DNA of 34,690 nucleotides from an uncultured Bifidobacterium sp. Its GTDB lineage: Bacteria; Actinomycetota; Actinomycetes; Actinomycetales; Bifidobacteriaceae. The notes beneath the pieces were generated by a model. The model was not told the DNA's origin. It did not search any database and was given only the letters and a program-made list of their open reading frames with translations. The position numbers and the translations under genes were made by a program. This document shows positions 16,182 through 23,069 of this stretch, piece by piece (within the stretch, counting starts at the first letter, position 1; every line of letters starts with the position of its first letter). The DNA lies in NCBI RefSeq assembly GCF_949292005.1, contig NZ_CASEXV010000078.1:1-34690 (forward strand). The letters are read 5' to 3'.

Positions 16182-17342
16182 TTCTCCGAGCAACCGCCCC
16201 ACCCGACCCACAAAGGTCGAGACGAATCGACCGCCGTCCACACCCACTGCGACCCGAGTCGACGTGGTTTCCTCACGCAGGAGTTCGGGATCCGCTATGG
16301 TCCTCCCGCGGAAGGGCCCCTCAAGATCCACCTGAAGGTTGAGACCAATGGTCGAGATAAGCGTCGGATCGATGGCGGCCGCGACGGCCAGCGGATCGTG
16401 GAGACCACATCCGCCGAGATAGGGCTGACTGCGCTCATACGCCCCGATGTAATAGTCGACCATGTCCGCGAAGAATCTCCCCGCCCGAGTTCCCAATGAT
16501 CTCCACGCGCGCGTGGCATCGCGCGTGAGAACGGTCCGATGCGTGACATCCAAGCCGACCATTGTGGTGGGCACTGCGCAGTGGAACAGGTTGTCGGCCG
16601 ATTGCGGGTCCTGCGAGATGTTGGCCTCGACACACGGATTGACGTTGCCGGGTACGGTCAGCGCGCCTCCCATGAACGTGATGGATCCCACGCCGGACAT
16701 GACCTCGGGGCAGCGACAGCACACATGGGCAACCGTCGTCAGCGCGCCCGTAGGAACCACTAGCAGGTCGCGTCCGTAGGTCGCGGCGGCATTCAGAATC
16801 GCATCCTGAGCCGACTGCGTTTCGGGCCGGCGAGACGATTCGGGAATCGACGCTCCCCCCAGACCGTCATCGCCGTGGATGGCCCGCGATCCCGCGGAGG
16901 GCTCGAAGGAGTCGGAACCCAAAGGATGATCGATGCCCGCGTACACGGGAACGTCATCTGCGCCCAGAAGATCAAGGACGGCGAGCGAGTTCCTCAAACC
17001 GCGTTCAACCGTCACGTTGCCGTATGTCCCGGTGACGGCGATGAGGTCGACCTCCGGGCTGGCGAGAGCGTATGCGATGGCGAGCGCATCGTCGATTCCT
17101 GTATCGAGGTCGAGGATCAGCTTGCGCGGAGTCCGCCGATGCGCGGAGCCCGGAGAATCGGCACCTCCCGAACGACCACACTCCCTGCGACCGTCCTCGG
17201 AGCCGGCAGACCGGCTTCTGCGTCGGGAGTCCGAGTGGCCATCGACGAGTTTGCCGCCGCTGTCGAGTTTGCCGCCGCCTGCGATCCGACCATCTCCATC
17301 ACTTCCGCCATCAACACCATTGCGATCATGCATGCCATCCAC
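16173..17342 (-). CDS. Inosine/uridine-preferring nucleoside hydrolase
   Basis: The nucleoside hydrolase core begins with the calcium-binding motif LILDLDTGIDDALAIAYA around residue 73 and runs to the end. It includes VTGTYGNVTVERGLRNSLA, SITFMGGAL, VGLDVTHRTVLT and the metal-binding His-Asp of GLHDPLAVAAAIDP. These enzymes cut the N-glycosidic bond of nucleosides to give ribose and a base. The core has normal family length (about 315 residues). The 72 residues before it, rich in Gly, Ser, Arg and Asp and containing an 18-base in-frame repeat, are not part of the family. The start at 17342 (GTG) is therefore doubtful, but no start codon was seen closer to the core. No signal peptide is visible, so it should be cytoplasmic. 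Base preference cannot be told. Confidence 0.83.
   Translation of the reverse strand: MDGMHDRNGVDGGSDGDGRIAGGGKLDSGGKLVDGHSDSRRRSRSAGSEDGRRECGRSGGADSPGSAHRRTPRKLILDLDTGIDDALAIAYALASPEVDLIAVTGTYGNVTVERGLRNSLAVLDLLGADDVPVYAGIDHPLGSDSFEPSAGSRAIHGDDGLGGASIPESSRRPETQSAQDAILNAAATYGRDLLVVPTGALTTVAHVCCRCPEVMSGVGSITFMGGALTVPGNVNPCVEANISQDPQSADNLFHCAVPTTMVGLDVTHRTVLTRDATRAWRSLGTRAGRFFADMVDYYIGAYERSQPYLGGCGLHDPLAVAAAIDPTLISTIGLNLQVDLEGPFRGRTIADPELLREETTSTRVAVGVDGGRFVSTFVGRVGRLLGERC
17246..17278 (+). repeat. 18-bp-period repeat in the hydrolase N-terminal extension
   Basis: CGAGTTTGCCGCCGC occurs at 17246-17260 and 17264-17278. The 18-base period is in frame and gives GGKLDS/GGKLVD on the minus strand. 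Confidence 0.9.
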
Positions 17343-17389
17343 GGTAGTCGCACGTCACGGCGCGCCCGCCCCGCCGACACTCGCCGCAA

Positions 17390-17419
17390 TGACATCAAAG
17401 TGATATCATAACGATGTCA
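17390..17419. promoter_or_regulatory. Inverted repeat over the divergent promoter region
   Basis: TGACATC (17390-17396) and GATGTCA (17413-17419) are perfectly complementary and flank a TGATATCA palindrome (17401-17408). A -10-like TATCAT (17404-17409) lies between them. The site sits between the divergent nucleoside hydrolase and SPFH genes and is a good candidate operator. Confidence 0.5.
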
Positions 17420-17506
17420 CCGTCCGAGAGATCCATCACGGACGCCAGAGAACAGAAACCGCCACAGAAGCACCATCAAGAACAAGACAAGGACAAAGGA
17501 CACATC

Positions 17507-18577
17507 ATGGCATCATCAACGGCACCGACCATACCGAGCGCGCCAATCCAGACCAAACCGACCGCTGAGAAACCCGGAACCGCCCATAACGGCTGGACCG
17601 CCTTACTCCCCGTACTCATCGGATGGGCATTGTCCATCGTCATCATCGTGGCTGGAGTGCTCGCCATGGCCAACGGCGCCTCCGGAAGCCTTCAGGTCAA
17701 AATCGGTCTGGGTGTCATGATCGTCGGCATCGTCGCCGCAGTCGCGATGATCATCCCCTCCACCGGATTCTTCACACTGCAGCCCAATGAGGCCCGCGTG
17801 CTGGTGCTGTTCGGCGAATACCGCGGAACGATCAAATCCACCGGATTCTATTGGGCGAATCCCTTCTACTCCGGAACCCTGTCGCACGGTGAGGAGGATC
17901 CGGCCACCACCCTCAAGAAGGCGTTTAACGACGACAAAAGCGACGACTCCACCGCAACGACGGCGGTGAGATCCAAGGTGTCCCTCAGAGCGCGCACGCT
18001 CAACGGCCCCAAGCTCAAGGTCAACGACAAAAACGGCAACCCCATCGAAATCGCCATCGTGGTGGTATGGCATGTGGTCGACACCGCGAAGGCCGTGTTC
18101 GACGTGGACCACTACGAGGAGTACGTCAGCACTCAGTCCGAAACCGCGCTGCGCCACGTCGCCAGCCTCTACGCCTACGACCACAACAGTGAGACGGAGG
18201 CCGAAGCCGCGGGACAGATCACCCTGCGCTCGAACATCACCGAGGTCTCCGAGGCGCTGAAGGCCGAGCTGTCCGTGCGTCTGGCGCCCGCGGGCATCAC
18301 CATCGACGACGCGCGTCTGACCCACCTCGCCTACGCCCCCGAGATCGCGCAGGTGATGCTGCGGCGCCAGCAGGCCGAGGCCATCATCGCGGCGAGGACC
18401 AAAATCGTCCAGGGAGCGGTATCGATGGTCGACATGGCACTTAAGGAGCTCGACCGCGACGGGATCCTCGATCTGGACGAGGAGCGCAAGGCGTCCATGG
18501 TGTCGAATCTCATGGTCGTTCTGTGCGGCGACAGCGACGCCCAGCCGGTCATCAACGCCGGCACGCTCTACAGCTGA
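17507..18577 (+). CDS. SPFH/band 7 domain membrane protein
   Basis: A 356-residue protein with a polar N-terminus, two membrane helices (about 30-55 and 63-83) and then an SPFH (stomatin/prohibitin/flotillin) domain from about residue 90. The domain is marked by FFTLQPNEARVLVLFGEYRGT, VSLRARTLNGPKLKVNDKNG, the IVVVWHVVDTAKAVF strand and an alpha-helical RRQQAEAIIAARTKIVQGA segment. Such proteins form membrane scaffolds; a specific job is not known. The ATG at 17507 was chosen for AAAGGAC just upstream; a longer frame from 17414 would start inside the putative operator. It is followed 17 bases later by a small ribbon-helix-helix gene, a pairing seen with other bacterial SPFH proteins. Confidence 0.85.
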   Translation: MASSTAPTIPSAPIQTKPTAEKPGTAHNGWTALLPVLIGWALSIVIIVAGVLAMANGASGSLQVKIGLGVMIVGIVAAVAMIIPSTGFFTLQPNEARVLVLFGEYRGTIKSTGFYWANPFYSGTLSHGEEDPATTLKKAFNDDKSDDSTATTAVRSKVSLRARTLNGPKLKVNDKNGNPIEIAIVVVWHVVDTAKAVFDVDHYEEYVSTQSETALRHVASLYAYDHNSETEAEAAGQITLRSNITEVSEALKAELSVRLAPAGITIDDARLTHLAYAPEIAQVMLRRQQAEAIIAARTKIVQGAVSMVDMALKELDRDGILDLDEERKASMVSNLMVVLCGDSDAQPVINAGTLYS

Positions 18578-18594
18578 CGGAACATGAGGCCCTT

Positions 18595-18822
18595 ATGACA
18601 TCAAAAAAACAGTATCCACTCAGAGTGGATCCCGCACTGTGGAGCGCTGTCGAGCAATGGGCCAATGACGATCTGCGCAGCGTGAACGGACAGATGGAGT
18701 TCATCATCCGCGATGCGCTGCGCAGGGCGGGCCGCCTTCCCACAAACGTGGACCCCAGCCGCACGAACGGGCGCCGCCCACATAATGCGACCCCTACGAA
18801 CGCCACCGAACCCGAAGACTGA
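18595..18822 (+). CDS. Small ribbon-helix-helix (Arc-type) DNA-binding protein
   Basis: A 75-residue protein. Residues 1-48 fit the Arc/MetJ ribbon-helix-helix fold: a basic N-terminal strand (KKQYPLRVDPAL), then helix WSAVEQWANDD and helix SVNGQMEFIIRDALRRAG. The remaining Pro/Thr/Asn-rich tail looks unstructured. The ATG at 18595 with TGAGG upstream was preferred over a frame starting inside the SPFH gene. It is co-transcribed with the SPFH gene. No toxin-like partner is adjacent, so it is not an obvious toxin-antitoxin module. It could bind the inverted repeat at 17390-17419 and regulate its own operon (inference). Confidence 0.75.
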   Translation: MTSKKQYPLRVDPALWSAVEQWANDDLRSVNGQMEFIIRDALRRAGRLPTNVDPSRTNGRRPHNATPTNATEPED

Positions 18823-18918
18823 GCTCCAGCTCCACGGCGCCCAGCACCCCTCCACCAACGCCCTTGCGATGTCCACTGTCCGAACACGGCATCCCCTCGC
18901 CAGCCGCCACACCCCTAC

Positions 18919-19004
18919 GATGAATCCCCGCAAGGCAAACGGCGGGGATGGTCCACTCGGACCACCAGACCATGCGCCGCCTAAGCCGGAAAAGGGGATT
19001 CATC
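18919..19004 (+). promoter_or_regulatory. Structured leader (riboswitch-like) before the BASS transporter
   Basis: GATGAATCCCC (18919-18929) pairs perfectly with GGGGATTCATC (18994-19004). Inside this closing stem, CGGCG (18940-18944) pairs with CGCCG (18975-18979) and ATGGTC (18948-18953) with GACCAT (18968-18973). The unpaired parts GCAAGGCAAA and CCTAAGCCGGAAAA form a large purine-rich internal loop. The 3' strand of the closing stem contains AAGGGG, the only Shine-Dalgarno-like sequence before the ATG at 19007, so folding would hide the ribosome binding site. No known riboswitch class was matched. Confidence 0.5.
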
Positions 19005-19006
19005 CA

Positions 19007-20035
19007 ATGCAGAAGGTCAAAGGTGTGGCAGACTGGCTCACCAAGTGGTTCACGCTCATCGTCATCGCCTGGGCGGCGGTCAACTATTTCGTCCCTAGCC
19101 TGAGCCTCTGGGGCAAAAGCTACACGGGATACATGCTCAGCATCGTCCTGTTCGGCATGGGACTGACGCTGTCCCTGGACGATTTCGCCCGAATCATCAA
19201 ACAGCCCCTGATGGTCGTCGTCGGCACGGTCGCGCATTACGTGATCATGCCGTTGATCGCCGTCCTTCTCTGCTGGATCTTCCAACTGGACGGGCCCCTC
19301 GCCGTGGGAGTGATCCTCGTCGGATGCTGCCCGTCGGGAACCTCGTCGAACGTCATGAGCTTCCTGTCGCGGGGTGACGTCGCGCTTGATGTGTCCATCG
19401 GCATCCTCTCCACACTGCTCGCCCCATTCATGATTCCGCTGCTCATGCAGCTTCTCGCCGCGCAGTACGTGGACATCCCCTGGCAGTCGCTGTTCATCAC
19501 GACATTGAAGGTCGTGCTCATCCCCATCGTTCTCGGCGTGGCATGCCACATGATCTTCAAGGAGAAAATCGCCACAATCACCGTGGCTCTGCCGATCGTG
19601 TCGCAGGTGGCCATCCTGCTCATCATCGGCGTGGTTGTCGCGGTCAACAACGCCAAGCTTTTCAGCCCGGAAACACTGCTCGCCATCCCCGTCGTGATCC
19701 TGCACAATCTGTCCGGATACGGCCTGGGGTATGGATTCTCGAAGCTGATGTACAAGCTGTATCCGAAAGGTTTCCGTTACGCCCAGCAGAAGGCCATCAC
19801 CTTCGAGGTGGGCATGCAGGATTCCGGTTTGGGAGCGACACTGGCGCTCACCTCGTTCGCCACAACACCGATTGCCGCCATCCCGTCCACGTTCTTCAGC
19901 GTGTGGCACAACATCTCCGGATCGGTTCTGTCGGCCTGGTGGCGTCGCCATGACGACAAATACGGCATTCCCGCGGATGCGGAGAACGGCAGGAAATCCG
20001 TCGCGGAGGCAACCGCGACAGAGCCGGCCCGCTAG
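19007..20035 (+). CDS. Bile acid:sodium symporter (BASS) family transporter
   Basis: A 342-residue membrane protein with about ten helices, starting MQKVKGVADWLTKWFTLIVI. BASS hallmarks are FGMGLTLSLDDFARI in helix 2, GCCPSGTSSNVMSFLSRGDVALDVSI (sodium/substrate crossover region, about 105-130) and the second crossover QQKAITFEVGMQDSGLGATLAL. Bacterial members carry bile acids, pantothenate or oxo acids with sodium; the substrate here is unknown. ATG 19007 is the start that gives the normal family N-terminus; longer in-frame extensions run through the leader and upstream gene. It lies 184 bases after the RHH gene behind a structured leader, so it is probably regulated separately, and it is followed by a strong hairpin. 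Confidence 0.87.
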   Translation: MQKVKGVADWLTKWFTLIVIAWAAVNYFVPSLSLWGKSYTGYMLSIVLFGMGLTLSLDDFARIIKQPLMVVVGTVAHYVIMPLIAVLLCWIFQLDGPLAVGVILVGCCPSGTSSNVMSFLSRGDVALDVSIGILSTLLAPFMIPLLMQLLAAQYVDIPWQSLFITTLKVVLIPIVLGVACHMIFKEKIATITVALPIVSQVAILLIIGVVVAVNNAKLFSPETLLAIPVVILHNLSGYGLGYGFSKLMYKLYPKGFRYAQQKAITFEVGMQDSGLGATLALTSFATTPIAAIPSTFFSVWHNISGSVLSAWWRRHDDKYGIPADAENGRKSVAEATATEPAR

Positions 20036-20048
20036 TCCGCTCTCCCGT

Positions 20049-20093
20049 TGACGCGAACGCCGTCCACCTCACCGTGGGCGGCGTTCACCGTCA
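20049..20093. terminator. Hairpin terminator between BASS transporter and vsr
   Basis: GAACGCCGTCCAC (20055-20067) pairs with GTGGGCGGCGTTC (20074-20086), 12 Watson-Crick pairs plus one G-T pair, with a 6-base loop. The outer TGACG/CGTCA (20049-20053 and 20089-20093) extends the stem past small bulges. Position between convergent genes suggests a bidirectional terminator. Confidence 0.75.
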
Positions 20094-20121
20094 GACCACT
20101 ACCACCATCCTTCCACTTCCA

Positions 20122-20643
20122 TCATTCTTCCTCGGAGCCTCCCACAATCTGCTCATACAGCGACTCAAGCCGCCTTTCCCTACGGTCGCGCGACAGCTCG
20201 CACTCCCAGACGACGAGCACATGCCACCCAGCCTCCTCCAGCTCACGATGCTGCACGGCGTCACGGTCACGGTTGCACATGAGCTTCGCCGTCCAGAACT
20301 CCACGTTGGACTTCGGAATACGGCATTTGGAACATCCCTCATGCATATGCCAAAAACACCCGTTCACGAACACCATCGTCCTCCACCGGGGCAGAACCAC
20401 ATCAGGGTGTCCGGCATACCGACGGTCGTTCTTCCGAAACCGCAGACCGCGAGAGAACAGGTATCTTCTGACCATCACCTCAATGGAGGTGTCCTTCCCC
20501 CTGATCCGCGACATCGTGTAGCTGCGGGTGCCACGTTCATACCTCTCCACGGTGGAACTTCTGCCACGGACTTCCTGTGATCGCACGCCCCCATTATGAC
20601 GCGGCGCCCTGAAGAGCCGCCGCACGCCCGTCCACTCGTCCAT
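20122..20643 (-). CDS. vsr: Very short patch repair endonuclease (orphan)
   Basis: A 173-residue protein with the Vsr core from about residue 42: YTMSRIRGKDTSIEVMVRRY, FRKNDRRYAGHPDVVLPRWR (catalytic Asp), FVNGCFWHMHEGCSKCRIPKSN with zinc-binding His/Cys residues, and AGWHVLVVWECEL. Vsr nicks DNA 5' to T:G mismatches that arise when 5-methylcytosine deaminates, and normally sits beside a cytosine-5 methyltransferase. None is present in this window. The start at 20643 was chosen because GGAGG lies six bases upstream; GTG 20664 and GTG 20586 are alternatives. About 40 residues precede the core, more than in E. coli Vsr. Confidence 0.88.
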   Translation of the reverse strand: MDEWTGVRRLFRAPRHNGGVRSQEVRGRSSTVERYERGTRSYTMSRIRGKDTSIEVMVRRYLFSRGLRFRKNDRRYAGHPDVVLPRWRTMVFVNGCFWHMHEGCSKCRIPKSNVEFWTAKLMCNRDRDAVQHRELEEAGWHVLVVWECELSRDRRERRLESLYEQIVGGSEEE

Positions 20644-20745
20644 GCCGCCCCTCCGTGCCATCACATCTCACTCAGCTTGGGACGACCGTGGTTATGGTCG
20701 GAGCGGAACATCGTAAATCCCGTCACTGCGCGGATGGCACACCCA

Positions 20746-20768
20746 CTTAATGTCATGAAGACAATAAG
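20746..20768. promoter_or_regulatory. Candidate NrtR operator
   Basis: CTTA-A-TGTC-ATGAA-GACA-A-TAAG is a 23-base palindrome with all eight arm positions on each side complementary. It lies 118 bases upstream of nrtR and just before a -10-like TATCAT at 20772-20777, so a bound repressor would block the promoter. Position and TGTC/GACA core fit NrtR sites; not confirmed by comparison. Confidence 0.6.
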
Positions 20769-20885
20769 TCATATCATCCTTCGTAGCGGGCATGCAGACA
20801 TCCGGAAACACGCAGCCAGCGCAGCAGGCAACAACCAGCGGCCGGCGCGCACACCAGCACACACAAACGAGACGAGGGAGGGACG

Positions 20886-21659
20886 ATGAGAATCTCGGCG
20901 AATGTCTCCGAACGCGCCATGGAACCGCCCGACATTGGCATATCCGTCGTGATCCTCGCCCTGGACTCCCCCGACACAAGCGGGGTGGGGGTTGTTGGGG
21001 AAACGAACGAGGGACAGGGAAAAGGAAAGAACAAGAGCGGAGCTCGGCCCACGCTGCGCATTCCTCTGGTCAGACGCGTCCGCGAGCCGTTTCTGGGCCT
21101 CTGGGCCCTGCCCGGATCACCTCTGCGTCAGGGTATGTCCCTTGAGGACGCGGCCTGCGACGCGCTCAGATCAACCACGGGTTTCGATCCACGCTATCTC
21201 GAGCAGCTGTACGCGTTCGGGGACCCCGGACGGTCGTCAAGCGCCCTGCCGATGGTGTCCATCGCCTACTGGGCCCTCATCGGACAGGAGGAGGCATCAC
21301 ACGTTCACGAGGCCCCGAATGTGCGGTGGTTCCCCATCAACGACCTTCCACGGCTCGCGTTCGACCATGACCGCATCATCGATTATGCGATGGAACGCGC
21401 GCGCGAGAGAATCGGCACCAGCGACATCGCCACGCGTCTGGTCGGAGAACGCTTCACGCTCAGCCAACTGCGCCACGTGCATGAGGCCGTTCTCGACCGA
21501 TCCCTCAATCCCCCGAACTTCCGCAGAAGCATACTCGCCGCCGGCATGATCGAACCCACCGGCGAGGTTCTGGCCCAAGGACGACACCGACCCGCATCGC
21601 TCTACCGTTACGCGGCTCCCGGAGCGTCACCGTCACGTCACGGAAAACAACATGCATGA
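20886..21659 (+). CDS. nrtR: NrtR: Nudix-related repressor of NAD biosynthesis
   Basis: A 257-residue protein with an N-terminal Nudix-like domain (about 17-165) and a C-terminal winged-helix domain (about 180-245, LVGERFTLSQLRHVHEAVLD and NPPNFRRSILAAG). The Nudix box region (LPGSPLRQGMSLEDAACDAL then RSTTG) lacks the REXXEE glutamates, so the domain should sense rather than hydrolyse. NrtR proteins repress NAD genes and are released by ADP-ribose-type ligands. A low-complexity Gly/Lys/Glu insertion is present near residues 38-52. GGGAGGGACG precedes the ATG. It lies directly upstream of nadABC in the same direction and downstream of a suitable palindrome, so it probably regulates itself and the nad genes. 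Confidence 0.85.
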   Translation: MRISANVSERAMEPPDIGISVVILALDSPDTSGVGVVGETNEGQGKGKNKSGARPTLRIPLVRRVREPFLGLWALPGSPLRQGMSLEDAACDALRSTTGFDPRYLEQLYAFGDPGRSSSALPMVSIAYWALIGQEEASHVHEAPNVRWFPINDLPRLAFDHDRIIDYAMERARERIGTSDIATRLVGERFTLSQLRHVHEAVLDRSLNPPNFRRSILAAGMIEPTGEVLAQGRHRPASLYRYAAPGASPSRHGKQHA

Positions 21660-21809
21660 CGACGTAATCACACGCAAACACGTCCATCCGCACAATCACC
21701 ACACAATGGCCACACGCTGAGCACACGACGGTCCGCCGCCGACCGCCCGCAACGACGTCACACGACAAACCCCATAAAACCGCGTCACAGCACCCCCGAA
21801 GGAGAAAAC

Positions 21810-23069
21810 ATGCCATCAATCAACGCGATAATCGAGCGCCTGGGCGCCACACGAACCTGCGACGCGAACCTCACATCAGACCCGTGGAGCACCCCATCCG
21901 CGGCTTCGCAGTACGGTCCGGGAGCTTCCGCGCAGGATGGGAGAATCCGCATGGCGCCAGCACAGGCCCCCATCCCCGAGCGATACACCAGCGCATCTGC
22001 GCAGGAGCTCCGAAACGAGATCGTCGAAGCCCGGCACCGTCTGGGCGACCGGCTTCTGATCCTCGGCCACTTCTACCAACGCGACGAGATCATCGAGCAT
22101 GCGGACTTCGTCGGCGACTCGTTCCAGCTGGCCCGCAACGCCGCCGACCGCCCCGATGTGGATCACATCGTCTTCTGCGGAGTGCATTTCATGGCCGAAA
22201 CCGCCGACATCCTCTCAACGCCCAGCCAGACCGTGACCCTCCCCAACATGGCCGCCGGCTGCTCGATGGCCGACATGGCAAACATCGAGCAGGTCGAACG
22301 ATGCTGGAACCGGCTTACCGACATCTGCGGGACAGGACGCGACGAGGACGGCCGCCAGCAGATCACCCCCGTGACGTACATGAACTCCTCGGCCGCCATC
22401 AAAGCCTTCTGCGGACGCCACGGCGGCATCGTCTGCACCAGCTCGAACGCGCGTTCCGTGCTGGAGTGGTCGTACAAGCGGGGACGGCGCGTCCTCTTCC
22501 TGCCTGATCAGCATCTGGGTCGCAACACCGCTCTCGCCATGGGAATCCCCCTCGAGCGCATGGCCATGTGGAATCCGATGCGTCCCGACGGAGGTTCGGA
22601 CGCGGCTTCCTACTCGACGGCGTCCATCATCCTCTGGAAGGGTTTCTGCTCGGTGCATCAACGATTCACCGTCGGGCAGATCGAAAGGGCGCGGCGCGCG
22701 TATCCGGATGTGCGCGTGGTCGTCCATCCCGAGTGCTCGATGGATGTGGTGAACGCCGCGGACGGAGTGGGATCCACCGCATACATCGTTCATGAGATCG
22801 ACCGCGCCCCCGCGGGATCGGCGATCGCGGTGGGAACGGAAATCAACCTGGTGAACCGGCTAGCCGCCGAACATCCCGACAAAACGGTGTTCTGCCTTGA
22901 CCCGGTGGTCTGCCCCTGCTCGACGATGTACCGAATCCACCCCGCCTATCTGGCCTGGGCGCTGGACGGTCTGGTCGCGGGGAAGGTGGTCAACCGCATC
23001 ACCGTGGATCCAGACATCGCCCACGACGCGAAAATCGCGCTCACCAGGATGTTGGAGGTTCACCCATGA
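21810..23069 (+). CDS. nadA: Quinolinate synthase A
   Basis: A 419-residue NadA. The core begins near residue 78 (LLILGHFYQRDEIIEHADFVGDS). The three cysteines for the 4Fe-4S cluster are visible in AGCSMADM, HPECSMDV and PVVCPCSTM. NadA condenses iminoaspartate with dihydroxyacetone phosphate to quinolinate. The N-terminal 75 residues are a poorly conserved extension. GAAGGAG lies six bases before the ATG at 21810. The stop overlaps the nadB start by four bases. About 150 bases separate it from nrtR with no obvious second operator, so one transcript from the nrtR promoter is plausible. Confidence 0.95.
   Translation: MPSINAIIERLGATRTCDANLTSDPWSTPSAASQYGPGASAQDGRIRMAPAQAPIPERYTSASAQELRNEIVEARHRLGDRLLILGHFYQRDEIIEHADFVGDSFQLARNAADRPDVDHIVFCGVHFMAETADILSTPSQTVTLPNMAAGCSMADMANIEQVERCWNRLTDICGTGRDEDGRQQITPVTYMNSSAAIKAFCGRHGGIVCTSSNARSVLEWSYKRGRRVLFLPDQHLGRNTALAMGIPLERMAMWNPMRPDGGSDAASYSTASIILWKGFCSVHQRFTVGQIERARRAYPDVRVVVHPECSMDVVNAADGVGSTAYIVHEIDRAPAGSAIAVGTEINLVNRLAAEHPDKTVFCLDPVVCPCSTMYRIHPAYLAWALDGLVAGKVVNRITVDPDIAHDAKIALTRMLEVHP

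Noticed and set aside
18919..19004. Cyclic-di-GMP-I riboswitch before the BASS transporter
   Set aside because: GGCAAAC and GCCTAAGCC look similar to parts of that class, but the GCAAAGCC segment, tetraloop and receptor arrangement are missing.
18794..19951. 385-codon minus-strand frame opposite the BASS transporter
   Set aside because: Asp/His/Glu-rich shadow of membrane-protein codons.
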